Under the pieces are notes generated by a model. That model made no database searches. It was not told where the DNA came from and was given only the letters and a program-made list of their open reading frames with translations. A program made the position numbers and the translations under genes. From contig CALYPL010000001.1 in the NCBI GenBank assembly GCA_945273835.1, positions 79,540 through 143,539 of the forward strand: a stretch of 64,000 bases of DNA, written 5' to 3'. Source of the stretch: an uncultured Dysgonomonas sp. GTDB taxonomy: Bacteria; Bacteroidota; Bacteroidia; Bacteroidales; Dysgonomonadaceae. Positions 26,947 to 36,357 of the stretch are shown piece by piece. The stretch's first letter is position 1, and each line of letters starts with the position of its first letter.

Positions 26947-28293
26947 TTACAAACGCTTTTTAATAGCCTCGTGTTCTTTTTCAAAACCGGGCTTGTTTAG
27001 CAACGCAAACATATTTTTCTTGTAGGCTTCTACTCCCGGCTGATCGAAAGGATTTACTCCCAATATATAACCGCTGATACCACAAGCCTTTTCAAAGAAA
27101 TAGATTAACTGACCAAGGTAGTATTCTGTCAATTGAGGGATTTCAACTTTAATGTTAGGCACACCTCCATCCACATGGGCAAGTTGTGTACCAAGTTCAG
27201 CCATTTTATTTACATAATCAACTCGTTTGTCGATCAGGAAGTTCAATCCGTCAAGATCTTCTTCGTCAGCAGGAACTACCACTTTGTTGTTTGGTTCAAC
27301 TACGGATAGGACAGTCTCGAAAATTGAGCGTTCGCCTTCCTGTATCCATTGACCCATTGAGTGCAAGTCGGTAGTGAAATCAACCGCGGCATTGAAAATT
27401 CCTTTATGTTCTTTACCTTCGCTTTCGCCATAAAGTTGTTTCCACCATTCTGCGATAAAGTGCAGTTTAGGGCTGAAGTTTGCAAGTATTTCAATCTTCT
27501 TACCTTTCTTGTATAGCTCATTACGAGTTACCGCATATATTTCTGAGATATTTTTGTCGAAAGCAACATTAGGTGCTGTTTGTTCTTCCATATAAACTGC
27601 TCCTGCTACTAATTGGCGGATATTGAATCCTGCAACTGCAATAGGCAACAATCCAACAGGTGTAAGCACTGAATAACGTCCGCCTACATTGTCAGGTATA
27701 ACAAACATTTTGTAACCTTCTTTTTTAGCTAATGTGTGCAAAGCACCACGAGCGGCATCCGTGATAGCTACGATACGGCTTTTTGCTTCTTGTTTACCCA
27801 CCTGATTTTCAAGCTCACGCTTCAGGATACGGAAAGCCAAAGCCGGTTCTGTTGTAGTACCCGATTTAGAGATATTGATAATACCAAAAGACTTATCTCC
27901 CAAATAAGCTATAAGTTCAGCAATATAGTCTTCACCAATATTATTACCTGCATACACGATTACCGGATTTTTGCGATCACGTTCCAACCAGTCGAAAGAA
28001 CTGTTAAGTGCATCTATTACGGCACGTGCTCCGAGATAACTTCCTCCGATACCGACAACTACGACAACTTCGCATTTATCACGAAGTGTTTTAGCGGTTG
28101 CTTCTATATCTTTAAATTCTGCATCGGTGATTGATGATGGCAACTTCAACCAACCAAGGAAGTCATTGCCTTTGCCTGAACCGTTATGTAATGCTTCGTT
28201 ACATTGTTTTGCTAATGCGGCATTGCTGTTGATGTTTTCCTGACTGATAAATCCTAACGTTTTACTAACGTCTAAACGAATAACTTTATCCAT
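26947..28293 (-). CDS. pgi: Glucose-6-phosphate isomerase
   Basis: A 448-residue cytosolic isomerase interconverting glucose-6-phosphate and fructose-6-phosphate. The phosphosugar-binding motifs [14 protein letters not shown] (about 78-92) and [13 protein letters not shown] (about 138-151) are present. The motif [15 protein letters not shown] and the C-terminal [14 protein letters not shown] match the two PROSITE-type PGI signatures. Its length fits the compact Firmicutes/Bacteroidota PGI type rather than the 550-residue proteobacterial type. It lies 6 bases after gpsA and 8 before rlmN, within the same operon. Confidence 0.97.
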   Translation of the reverse strand: MDKVIRLDVSKTLGFISQENINSNAALAKQCNEALHNGSGKGNDFLGWLKLPSSITDAEFKDIEATAKTLRDKCEVVVVVGIGGSYLGARAVIDALNSSFDWLERDRKNPVIVYAGNNIGEDYIAELIAYLGDKSFGIINISKSGTTTEPALAFRILKRELENQVGKQEAKSRIVAITDAARGALHTLAKKEGYKMFVIPDNVGGRYSVLTPVGLLPIAVAGFNIRQLVAGAVYMEEQTAPNVAFDKNISEIYAVTRNELYKKGKKIEILANFSPKLHFIAEWWKQLYGESEGKEHKGIFNAAVDFTTDLHSMGQWIQEGERSIFETVLSVVEPNNKVVVPADEEDLDGLNFLIDKRVDYVNKMAELGTQLAHVDGGVPNIKVEIPQLTEYYLGQLIYFFEKACGISGYILGVNPFDQPGVEAYKKNMFALLNKPGFEKEHEAIKKRL

Positions 28294-28299
28294 GTTTTT

Positions 28300-29304
28300 T
28301 TATTTTAATATTTGTTCTCTCAATTGTTTAACTTCAAAGCGAGCAGATGAATTTTCGTACAGAATCCGATAAACCATATCCACGATTGGTATATGTACGT
28401 TATATCGTTCATTCATCTCACGAATACATTTTGTTCCATAGTAACCTTCGGCCACCATTTCCATTTCTATTTGTGCTGCTTTGACTGAATATCCCCGACC
28501 GATCATTGAACCGAAGGTACGGTTACGGCTGAAACTTGAATAGCATGTAACCAATAAATCGCCCAAATAAGCCGAAGCGGCTATATTTCTTTTACCGGGA
28601 TAAACTGCCGAGGTGAAATGCTCCATTTCATTGATAGCATTGGAAACAAGCACGGCCTGAAAATTATCTCCATATTTTAATCCGTGACATATCCCTGAAG
28701 CTATGGCATATACGTTTTTCAGAACTGCTGCCAATTCTATTCCGTCCACATCTGTGGATGCTGATGCTTTGACAAAACGATTTGAAAATAATTTCGCACA
28801 TAGTCTTGCTCTATCTATATCGGCGCATGCCAAAGTCGGGTAAGTCAACCTTTCAAGCGCAATTTCCTCAGCGTGACATGGTCCACCGACAATGGCGATA
28901 TTTTCGACAGGTACGTTATGATGCACTCGGATATAGTCCGTAACCAACATATTTTCCGGCGGAACTATTCCTTTTATAGCCGATATTATGAATTTATCGC
29001 TCAAATCTACTCCTTCAATCAACTTTTCAAGATGACTTTTAAGGAACGGTGATGGAACGGCTAAAATCAGCGTATCATAATTTTTTACAATCTCATTTAT
29101 ATCGCAGGAAAGAGTAATTCTGTCAAGATTAAACTCCACATTTGTAAGATATGATGGGTTGTGTCCCAAATTCTTAAACTCTTCTATCTGCTCGGGACGG
29201 CGCATATACCAACCAATATGATGCTGTTGAGTCAGCATAATTTTAGCGATGGCCGTTGCCCATGTACCTCCACCCAAAATAGCAATTTTACCGGGAAAGT
29301 TCAT
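28300..29304 (-). CDS. gpsA: NAD(P)-dependent glycerol-3-phosphate dehydrogenase
   Basis: A 334-residue enzyme that reduces dihydroxyacetone phosphate to sn-glycerol-3-phosphate, the backbone for phospholipids. The N-terminal Rossmann motif is ILGGGTWATAIAKI. The substrate-site segment AVLKNVYAIASGICHGL carries the catalytic lysine (around residue 192). The motif SNAINEME...YLGDLLVTCYSS is characteristic of GpsA. Length is normal. It is the second gene of the operon, 31 bases after lysS. Its product feeds acyltransferases such as those at 2989 and 51478. Confidence 0.97.
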   Translation of the reverse strand: MNFPGKIAILGGGTWATAIAKIMLTQQHHIGWYMRRPEQIEEFKNLGHNPSYLTNVEFNLDRITLSCDINEIVKNYDTLILAVPSPFLKSHLEKLIEGVDLSDKFIISAIKGIVPPENMLVTDYIRVHHNVPVENIAIVGGPCHAEEIALERLTYPTLACADIDRARLCAKLFSNRFVKASASTDVDGIELAAVLKNVYAIASGICHGLKYGDNFQAVLVSNAINEMEHFTSAVYPGKRNIAASAYLGDLLVTCYSSFSRNRTFGSMIGRGYSVKAAQIEMEMVAEGYYGTKCIREMNERYNVHIPIVDMVYRILYENSSARFEVKQLREQILK

Positions 29305-29335
29305 ATTGTAACTTTTTTATTTACACACCGATTTC

Positions 29336-31072
29336 TTATACCAACTTAGCAAGCCATTGTTCAATCTGTTCAACAGAAGGCAAGGATAGCTCAAGTTTAT
29401 ATTTTTTATTAACGTCTCCTAAATCTTGTCTGATTTTCTGAGCTTTAGCATTTTTCAAATCTTCCAACGTAGGATAGCCGGCTTTATGGATAACTGCTAC
29501 TAAATCGGAGTCGATGCCTAAAACATCATACTTTGAAACCGGGTCTTTTTTTACTACTTTCTCGGGACGCATTTGAGGGAATAACAATACTTCCTGTATG
29601 CTTTCTTGACCTGTCATAAACATAGTCAGCCTATCCATGCCGATACCTATACCGCTTGTTGGGGGCATACCGTATTCAAGGGCGCGAAGAAAGTCCTGAT
29701 CGATAAACATAGCTTCATCATCTCCTTTTTCCGAAAGGCGAAGCTGTTCTTCAAAACGGAAACGCTGATCAATCGGGTCATTCAATTCGGAATAAGCATT
29801 TGCTAATTCTTTTCCATTGACCATAAGCTCGAAACGTTCGGTCAGATCAGGATTTGAGCGATGGCGTTTTGTCAGAGGCGACATTTCAACGGGATAATCG
29901 ATAATAAATGTTGGCTGTATGTAATTGCCTTCACATTTAGCTCCGAAAATTTCATCTATCAGCTTGCCTTTACCCATTGTTTCGTCTTGTTCTATATCCA
30001 GTTTTTTGCAAACTTCTCGAAGTTGTTCTTCGTCCATTCCACTGATATCAAAACCTGTAAAGTGCTTTATGGAGTCTATCATCGTAACACGAGGATAAGG
30101 AGCTTTATAATCAATCTCCCTGTCGCCCATCATTACTTTTGTAGTTCCGTTAACATCAAGACATATTTTTTCGAGCATTCGCTCTGTAAAATCCATCATC
30201 CAGTTATAATCTTTATAAGCGGCGTAAAATTCCATAACAGTAAATTCAGGGTTATGGGTGCGATCCATCCCTTCGTTGCGGAAGTTGCGAGAAAACTCAT
30301 ATACTCCGTCAAACCCGCCTACAATAAGCCGTTTCAGATACAACTCGTTGGCAATACGCAAATAAAGCGGTATATCAAGCGCATTATGGTGTGTAGTGAA
30401 AGGTCGTGCCGAAGCTCCGCCCGGAATGCTTTGCAAAACGGGGGTATCTACTTCTATATATCCGTGTCCGTTAAGGAATTCACGCATTGAGTTGAATACT
30501 TTTGTACGTTTTACGAATGTTTCCTTAACGCCATCATTTACTATTAAATCAACGTAACGTTGACGGTAACGCTGTTCGGGATCGGTAAAACCATCGTAGG
30601 TTACACCGTCTTTAACCTTTACTACAGGTAAAGGGCGTAACGACTTGGCTAAAACGGTCAATTCTTCGGCATGAACTGATATTTCTCCCATCTGTGTGCG
30701 GAAAACATATCCTTTGATACCGACAAAGTCACCTATATCGAGTAATTTTTTGAATACAACGTTGTAAAGATTCTTATCTTCACCGGGGCAAAGGTCATCG
30801 CGGGATATATAAACCTGAATGCGTCCTTCCGCATCCTGTAATTCCATAAATGACGCTTTTCCCATGATACGACGCCCCATGATACGACCGGCAATCGTTA
30901 CCTGTCGGCGGGGTTCATCGTCTTTAAACTCTTTCTTTATGTCAGACGACCATGCACTAACCTCATACTTGGCGGCAGGATATGGCTCAATGCCTAACGC
31001 TCTCATTTCAGCAAGGCTATCGCGTCGAATGATTTCCTGCTCACTTAATTCCAGATTCGCAATATTACTCAT
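29336..31072 (-). CDS. lysS: Lysyl-tRNA synthetase, class II
   Basis: A 578-residue class II lysyl-tRNA synthetase. An OB-fold anticodon-binding domain (about 55-165, with VTIAGRIMGRRIMGKASF) precedes the catalytic domain. Class II motif 2 is seen in FRNEGMDRTHNPEFTVME and motif 3 in GIGIGMDRLTMF. The C-terminal ~70 residues, after the end of the usual catalytic domain, extend beyond the E. coli-type enzyme. They resemble a helix-hairpin-helix-like segment (IHKAGYPTLEDLKNAK), which I recall as common in Bacteroidales LysS. It leads a nine-gene run and has a promoter 43 bases upstream. Confidence 0.96.
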   Translation of the reverse strand: MSNIANLELSEQEIIRRDSLAEMRALGIEPYPAAKYEVSAWSSDIKKEFKDDEPRRQVTIAGRIMGRRIMGKASFMELQDAEGRIQVYISRDDLCPGEDKNLYNVVFKKLLDIGDFVGIKGYVFRTQMGEISVHAEELTVLAKSLRPLPVVKVKDGVTYDGFTDPEQRYRQRYVDLIVNDGVKETFVKRTKVFNSMREFLNGHGYIEVDTPVLQSIPGGASARPFTTHHNALDIPLYLRIANELYLKRLIVGGFDGVYEFSRNFRNEGMDRTHNPEFTVMEFYAAYKDYNWMMDFTERMLEKICLDVNGTTKVMMGDREIDYKAPYPRVTMIDSIKHFTGFDISGMDEEQLREVCKKLDIEQDETMGKGKLIDEIFGAKCEGNYIQPTFIIDYPVEMSPLTKRHRSNPDLTERFELMVNGKELANAYSELNDPIDQRFRFEEQLRLSEKGDDEAMFIDQDFLRALEYGMPPTSGIGIGMDRLTMFMTGQESIQEVLLFPQMRPEKVVKKDPVSKYDVLGIDSDLVAVIHKAGYPTLEDLKNAKAQKIRQDLGDVNKKYKLELSLPSVEQIEQWLAKLV

Positions 31073-31114
31073 ATTTTATAGTTCTGATTCGATTTACATA
31101 TAGTCTTAAACCTG

Positions 31115-31122
31115 CAAATTTA
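31115..31122 (-). promoter_or_regulatory. Promoter -7 box (TAAATTTG, minus strand) for the lysS operon
   Basis: The plus-strand CAAATTTA reads TAAATTTG on the minus strand, an exact TAnnTTTG match 43 bases before the lysS start. It faces away from the Bat-operon promoter at 31275 across an AT-rich divergent gap. Confidence 0.55.
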
Positions 31123-31274
31123 AAAAATATAATTACAAATCAGGTTTACAGCAATAATAATAAAAATAAAATAGGTTTTAAACCATATGAAGTAATTGCT
31201 TTAAACCAAACGGATTTGAAAAAAACTTAAACTTTTTTAACGTATCTCATATAGCAATTCATATTTAACATTTC

Positions 31275-31282
31275 TATTTTTG
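31275..31282 (+). promoter_or_regulatory. Promoter -7 box (TATTTTTG) for the Bat operon
   Basis: An exact TAnnTTTG match. It overlaps the in-frame GTG at 31282, so that codon would lie upstream of the transcription start. This favours the ATG at 31339 as the true start of the MoxR gene. Confidence 0.65.
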
Positions 31283-31338
31283 TGAAATACGAAAAAGAAA
31301 TATTAGAAATCAATATAATAACATCTAATTTGGATAAT

Positions 31339-32334
31339 ATGAATCAGGTTGATATTCGCGAACTAACCGAAAGGATCCAGAGCAAAAGCACCTTCATCGA
31401 AGCGCTAACGATGGGCATGGACAAAGTGATTGTAGGACAAAAGCACCTCGTCGAGTCGCTGTTGATTGGATTATTAGCCGATGGCCACATTTTGCTCGAA
31501 GGGGTTCCCGGACTGGCAAAGACACTGGCTATAAAAACTTTGGCATCCTTAATTGAAGCTAAATACAGCCGTATACAATTTACGCCCGACTTGTTGCCTG
31601 CCGATGTTATCGGTACAATGATTTACAGCCAGAAAAAAGAAGAGTTCATTGTTAAACACGGACCTATTTTTTCTAATTTCGTGTTAGCTGACGAGATCAA
31701 CCGTGCTCCGGCAAAAGTACAGAGTGCGTTGTTAGAAGCTATGCAGGAGCGACAAGTAACTATTGGTGAAGAAACTTACAAATTGCCTGCGCCTTTCCTT
31801 GTTATGGCAACGCAAAACCCCATAGAGCAAGAAGGTACTTATCCGTTGCCGGAAGCTCAGGTAGACCGTTTCATGCTTAAAGTTATTATCAACTATCCGA
31901 AGAAAGAAGAAGAAAAGCTGATTCTCCGTCATAATTTAGACGGCACGCAAGCTGTGAAAATACAGCCCGTGATGAAAGCCGAAGAAATCATTCAGGCTCG
32001 TGAAGTTGTACGTGATGTTTATCTCGACGAAAAAATTGAGCAATACATCGTTGATATTGTATTCGCTACACGTTTTCCACAAGATCACGGCTTGAAAGAC
32101 CTACAGGGACTTATTGGTTTCGGAGCATCGCCACGTGCTTCAATCAGTCTTGCATTAGCAGCCAGAGCATACGCATTCATAAAAAGACGAGGTTATGTCA
32201 TTCCTGAAGATATACGTGCCGTTTGCCACGACGTATTGCGCCACCGTATAGGTCTAACATACGAAGCTGAAGCCAACAACACCACTTCAGACGAAATTAT
32301 CAGCGAAATACTGAACAAGGTAGAAGTGCCATAA
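31339..32334 (+). CDS. MoxR-family AAA+ ATPase of the Bat operon
   Basis: A 331-residue MoxR ATPase, thought to act as a chaperone for VWA-domain partners. It has Walker A GVPGLAKT (55-62), Walker B VLADE (115-119) and sensor ATQNP (157-161), with the lid domain at the C-terminus. I start it at ATG 31339, not at the in-frame GTG 31282, because that GTG coincides with the promoter -7 box. The stop overlaps the next start by one base (TAATG), so translation is coupled to the DUF58 protein. This is the first gene of a nine-gene operon matching the Bacteroides aerotolerance (Bat) locus. Confidence 0.94.
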   Translation: MNQVDIRELTERIQSKSTFIEALTMGMDKVIVGQKHLVESLLIGLLADGHILLEGVPGLAKTLAIKTLASLIEAKYSRIQFTPDLLPADVIGTMIYSQKKEEFIVKHGPIFSNFVLADEINRAPAKVQSALLEAMQERQVTIGEETYKLPAPFLVMATQNPIEQEGTYPLPEAQVDRFMLKVIINYPKKEEEKLILRHNLDGTQAVKIQPVMKAEEIIQAREVVRDVYLDEKIEQYIVDIVFATRFPQDHGLKDLQGLIGFGASPRASISLALAARAYAFIKRRGYVIPEDIRAVCHDVLRHRIGLTYEAEANNTTSDEIISEILNKVEVP

Positions 32335-33203
32335 TGGAAACAAGTGAACTGCTAAAAAAAGTACGTCAGATCGAAATTAAGACACGGGGATTGTCAAGCA
32401 ATATATTTGCAGGTCAATACCATTCTGCGTTTAAAGGACGGGGTATGGCTTTTTCAGAAGTACGTGAATACTCGTATGGCGATGACATCCGTGATATTGA
32501 CTGGAATGTGACTGCACGTTACAACAAGCCTTTTATAAAGGTATTTGAAGAGGAACGTGAGCTGACCGTAATGCTGATGGTAGACGTTTCAGCAAGTCTC
32601 GATTTCGGGACAACATCTCAAATCAAACGAGATATGGTTACGGAGGTAGCCGCCACACTCGCTTTTTCGGCAATTCAAAATAATGATAAAATAGGTGTTA
32701 TTTTCTTTTCGGATAAAATAGAAAAGTTTATCCCGCCCAAAAAAGGAAGAAAACACATACTCTATATCATTCGTGAGCTTATCAACTTTGAAGCTGAACA
32801 AACGAGTACGGATATCAGTATGGCACTTAAATATCTGACCAACGTCCTCAAAAAAAGATGCACTACGTTCCTTATATCCGACTTTATTGATACCAATAAT
32901 TATGAAAACGCGCTGACCATTGCTAACCGTAAGCACGATATCGTTGCCTTGCAGATATATGACCAACGTGAAACCGAGCTGCCTAAAGTAGGATTGATGA
33001 AAATACTTGATGCGGAAACCGGTCAGGAACAATGGATCGACACATCTTCACGCAAAGTAAGAGACTTATATCAGAACTGGTGGAACAAACGTCAGGGCGA
33101 TATGCTCAATTCGTTCAAGAAATGTCGTGTAGATAATATTTCAATACGTACTGACGAAGATTATGTGAGAGCCTTGATTGCATTATTCAAAATGAGAAGC
33201 TAA
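32334..33203 (+). CDS. DUF58 protein with VWA-like domain (Bat operon)
   Basis: A 289-residue cytosolic DUF58 protein. The family block FSEVREYSYGDDIRDIDW (about 40-57) is followed by a von Willebrand A-like fold with a MIDAS-type D84-V-S86-A-S88. DUF58 proteins are regularly encoded next to MoxR ATPases and are probably their partners. The gene overlaps the MoxR stop by one base and is 29 bases before the following membrane protein. No signal peptide or membrane helix is seen. The biochemical role is not established. Confidence 0.92.
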   Translation: METSELLKKVRQIEIKTRGLSSNIFAGQYHSAFKGRGMAFSEVREYSYGDDIRDIDWNVTARYNKPFIKVFEEERELTVMLMVDVSASLDFGTTSQIKRDMVTEVAATLAFSAIQNNDKIGVIFFSDKIEKFIPPKKGRKHILYIIRELINFEAEQTSTDISMALKYLTNVLKKRCTTFLISDFIDTNNYENALTIANRKHDIVALQIYDQRETELPKVGLMKILDAETGQEQWIDTSSRKVRDLYQNWWNKRQGDMLNSFKKCRVDNISIRTDEDYVRALIALFKMRS

Positions 33204-33232
33204 AAACCGAGAAAGATATAGAACACAGATTT

Positions 33233-34306
33233 ATGTCCAAAAAATTAGCGAAATATATAGTATTGATTATAGTCGGCTGCGTTATTCTGTTGCCCGAAAT
33301 TCTGTCAGCACAAAAAGCAACGGTACGTGCCACCGTTCAACCATCCGATATACAAATTGGAGAGCAGGCTGTTATAAATCTGGAAGTGATTGCTCCTAAA
33401 GGACGCAATATCATTTTTCCCGTTTATTCCGATACGATTATAAAAGGAATAGAGGTAATGAAGATGTTACGTCCCGACACAGTCATGACCGAAGTGATGA
33501 CCATTAATCAGAAATACCTCATCACATCTTTCGACTCCACGCTTTACCATGTGCCATACATGGAAGTGATTGACGGAAAAGACACGCTGAAATCTAATGA
33601 TTTTGGACTCAAAGTAACCTCTCCTACTCTGTCGGATTCTACCTTAGCTTATCTCGATCAACTAAAAAACAATAATACCGACTCCTTAGATTTTGACAAA
33701 TTAGGTATATATGATATAAAAACAATACAAAACGTTCCATTTGTATGGACTGATTATTTACTTTATATCCTCATACCTTTAGGCATCTTGCTTGTTTTAG
33801 CCATAATCGGATTAATAATATACATGGTTATTAAAAAGAAGAAAAAAGGCTACTTCTTTAAACCCGAAGTGGTGCTGCCCGCTCATGTAATTGCGTTAAA
33901 CGAGCTCGACAAGCTTAAATCAAGCAAGATATGGCAAAAAGGACAGGAAAAAGCATTCTATATAAAACTGACTGCAATAATTCGTGAATACATCGATCGA
34001 CAGTTTAATATAGACGCACCTGAAATGACATCGGACGAAATCATAGACGCCGTTAAAAAATCAACAGGTGCAGCGTCAGCTAGTTTGAATTTGCAACAGA
34101 TACTCAGCTTAGCCGATTTGGTAAAATTTGCCAAATACACTCCATTGCCTGATGAAAATGACCTTAGCCTGATGAACGCATACTTCTTTGTCAACCAAAC
34201 AAAAGTTGAAGAGTTGCCAAAACCTGCAGAAAATATGACGGATAAATCAGGAGAAGGACATACTGAAAATAATATTGAAAAAAATAAGAACGAAGCGAAT
34301 AGCTAA
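33233..34306 (+). CDS. Membrane protein of the Bat operon with BatD-like halves
   Basis: A 357-residue protein with a signal/anchor helix (about 10-27), a periplasmic beta-rich domain (28-170), one strong membrane helix (about 178-200, ILIPLGILLVLAIIGLIIYMV) and a cytosolic helical domain (205-340). The cytosolic domain contains DRQFNIDAPEMTSDEII and LVKFAKYTPLPDE. That last part resembles the C-terminal cytosolic domain of BatD at 38026 (KQYIHIIDTCEFARYAP). The layout, one periplasmic domain plus helix plus cytosolic domain, is a reduced BatD. It is consistently found at this place in such operons as a hypothetical protein. It may link the periplasm to the MoxR/DUF58 pair inside; that is inference. 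Confidence 0.85.
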   Translation: MSKKLAKYIVLIIVGCVILLPEILSAQKATVRATVQPSDIQIGEQAVINLEVIAPKGRNIIFPVYSDTIIKGIEVMKMLRPDTVMTEVMTINQKYLITSFDSTLYHVPYMEVIDGKDTLKSNDFGLKVTSPTLSDSTLAYLDQLKNNNTDSLDFDKLGIYDIKTIQNVPFVWTDYLLYILIPLGILLVLAIIGLIIYMVIKKKKKGYFFKPEVVLPAHVIALNELDKLKSSKIWQKGQEKAFYIKLTAIIREYIDRQFNIDAPEMTSDEIIDAVKKSTGAASASLNLQQILSLADLVKFAKYTPLPDENDLSLMNAYFFVNQTKVEELPKPAENMTDKSGEGHTENNIEKNKNEANS

Positions 34307-34317
34307 AAACGAGAAAG

Positions 34318-35292
34318 ATGGAATTTGCAAACCCAAAATATCTGTTTCTACTGATATTACTCATACCGCTCATAGCTTGGTATATATTGAAGTTGCGGAA
34401 AACGCAAGCCAGCTTTAAAATATCGTCAGCGTTTGCATTCAAGCAAAAAGCCGCCACATTGCGCGTATATCTTCGACACGTACCTTTCATTCTTCGGACA
34501 ATAGCCATAGCCGCACTCATTATCGCTTTGGCACGTCCTCAGAGTGTCAACTCATCAGATATAACCAACTCGGAAGGAATTGATATTGTGCTGGCACTTG
34601 ACGTATCCGGGACTATGTTAGCCCAAGACTTTCAGCCAACAAGGCTTGAAGCGGCCAAAAAAGTTGCTTCTGAATTTATCAATGACCGAAAAAACGATAA
34701 GATCGGACTTGTGATATTTGCCGGAGAAAGTTTCACGCAATGTCCGCTTACGACAGATCATCGCATATTGCTCAACTTGCTAAAAGATGTTCGCTTCGGG
34801 ATGATAGAAGATGGAACAGCCATTGGGCTTGGGCTCGCCAATGCTGTAAACAGGCTGAAAGACAGCAGTTCAAAATCTCGTGTGATAATTCTGCTTACTG
34901 ACGGTTCCAATAATTCCGGACAAATCACACCGCTTACAGCAGCCGATTTAGCCGCATCTTATGGCATCCGGGTTTATACAATCGGTGTAGGATCTCGTGG
35001 CACAGCCCAATTAACCGATGAATATGGTCGACGCATGTTAGTTCCTGTTGATATTGACGAACGCACATTGACGGAAATAGCATCAAAAACTAAAGGCGAA
35101 TATTTCCGTGCGACTGACAACACAAGTCTGAAAACGATATATCAACAAATTGATAAGATGGAAAAATACCATATCAGCGTCAACACTGTTACAAAAAAAC
35201 AAGAACTATACTTTCCGTTTGCGCTGTTGGCATTATGTCTCGTGATATTCGAACTTGTATTACGCCGTACTTATTTGCGGCATATTCCATAA
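34318..35292 (+). CDS. batA: VWA-domain membrane protein BatA
   Basis: A 324-residue protein with two N-terminal membrane helices (about 8-24 and 55-73), a von Willebrand A domain (about 88-270) and a C-terminal helix (about 300-318). The MIDAS motif D95-V-S97-G-T99 and the ITD-type LLTDGSNNSG loop are present, so it should bind a divalent metal ion. BatA is needed for aerotolerance and stress resistance in Bacteroides; its molecular partners are thought to be BatB and the MoxR ATPase. It starts 11 bases after the preceding gene and is paralogous to BatB. Confidence 0.92.
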   Translation: MEFANPKYLFLLILLIPLIAWYILKLRKTQASFKISSAFAFKQKAATLRVYLRHVPFILRTIAIAALIIALARPQSVNSSDITNSEGIDIVLALDVSGTMLAQDFQPTRLEAAKKVASEFINDRKNDKIGLVIFAGESFTQCPLTTDHRILLNLLKDVRFGMIEDGTAIGLGLANAVNRLKDSSSKSRVIILLTDGSNNSGQITPLTAADLAASYGIRVYTIGVGSRGTAQLTDEYGRRMLVPVDIDERTLTEIASKTKGEYFRATDNTSLKTIYQQIDKMEKYHISVNTVTKKQELYFPFALLALCLVIFELVLRRTYLRHIP

Positions 35293-35320
35293 AAAAATGA
35301 TTAAATATTGAACAATAGAT

Positions 35321-36343
35321 ATGTTTAGATTTGCCAATCCGGAATATTTATACCTTTCTTTTCTGATACCCGTTTTAATTATCGGGTTCATCATGCTGAA
35401 TATAGCCAAACGCAAAAGCGTTGAAAAGATAGGAAAGCTGTCATCAGTAAAAAAAATGATGCCCGAACTATCATTAAAACGTTCCTATCTAAAATTCTGG
35501 ATTACGTTAGCCGCTATTGCTCTCGGTATTGTTATATTGGCACGTCCGCAATTCGGCACAAAAGTCGAAAAGATGGATAAAAAAGGTATAGAGCTTGTGG
35601 TGGCGATAGACGTATCAAATTCCATGCTGGCACAGGATATTAAACCTAGCAGACTGGACAAGGCTAAACAAATTCTGACACGCATTATAGATGAGCGCAA
35701 AGATGACAAGGTCGCTATTGTCGTGTTTGCAGGCGAAGCCTTTATACAATTACCTATGACTGCCGACAATCAGTCTGCCAAATTATTTTTAGAGACAATT
35801 AATCCCGACCTGGTTCCTGTGCAGGGAACTGCTATCGGCAGTGCTATCAATGTGGGAATGACTTGCTTTTCTAACAACAAGAACATTGACCGGGCAATGG
35901 TTCTAATTACCGATGGGGAAGCACATGAAGGAAACGCTGAAAAAGCCGCACAACAAGCCGCCGATCAGGGAGTGCATGTTAATGTTGTAGGCATCGGGTC
36001 GCTTGAAGGATCGCCAATTCCCATTTCAGCGACAAATAATAACATGAAGCGTGATAATGACGGAAATATAGTCATCACCAAACTTAACGAAAATATGTGC
36101 CGGAGCATAGCCAAAGCCGGAAAAGGGCTGTATACGCATGCCGACAACTCGAACAGAGCTTTGAAGGAACTGCAGAGTGAACTAGAAAAACTGCAAAAAG
36201 GTGAGGTTGATGGAATGGTTTATTCGGCATATGATGAGAAATATCAGATTTTCGCATGGGCAATGCTCATCTTATTATTTGTAGAGGTTTGTATTTTCGA
36301 TAAAAAGAACAGAATATTCCGTAATATCAGGTTATTCAAATAG
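35321..36343 (+). CDS. batB: VWA-domain membrane protein BatB
   Basis: A 340-residue paralogue of BatA with the same layout: helices near 8-27 and 57-74, a VWA domain with MIDAS D97-V-S99-N-S101, and a C-terminal helix (about 310-326). The ITDGEAHEG loop and the TAIGSAI segment complete the metal site. The C-terminal part before the last helix is charged (ELEKLQKGEVDGM). It is 28 bases after batA and 14 before batC. The intact MIDAS in both BatA and BatB suggests a heteromeric metal-dependent adhesion-type complex in the inner membrane. Confidence 0.92.
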   Translation: MFRFANPEYLYLSFLIPVLIIGFIMLNIAKRKSVEKIGKLSSVKKMMPELSLKRSYLKFWITLAAIALGIVILARPQFGTKVEKMDKKGIELVVAIDVSNSMLAQDIKPSRLDKAKQILTRIIDERKDDKVAIVVFAGEAFIQLPMTADNQSAKLFLETINPDLVPVQGTAIGSAINVGMTCFSNNKNIDRAMVLITDGEAHEGNAEKAAQQAADQGVHVNVVGIGSLEGSPIPISATNNNMKRDNDGNIVITKLNENMCRSIAKAGKGLYTHADNSNRALKELQSELEKLQKGEVDGMVYSAYDEKYQIFAWAMLILLFVEVCIFDKKNRIFRNIRLFK

Positions 36344-36357
36344 AAAGTATTAAGACT

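Noticed and set aside
29861..30490. 209-codon open frame antisense to lysS
   Set aside because: The aromatic-rich, Cys-rich composition is what the reverse of a charged coding sequence gives; lysS is certain.
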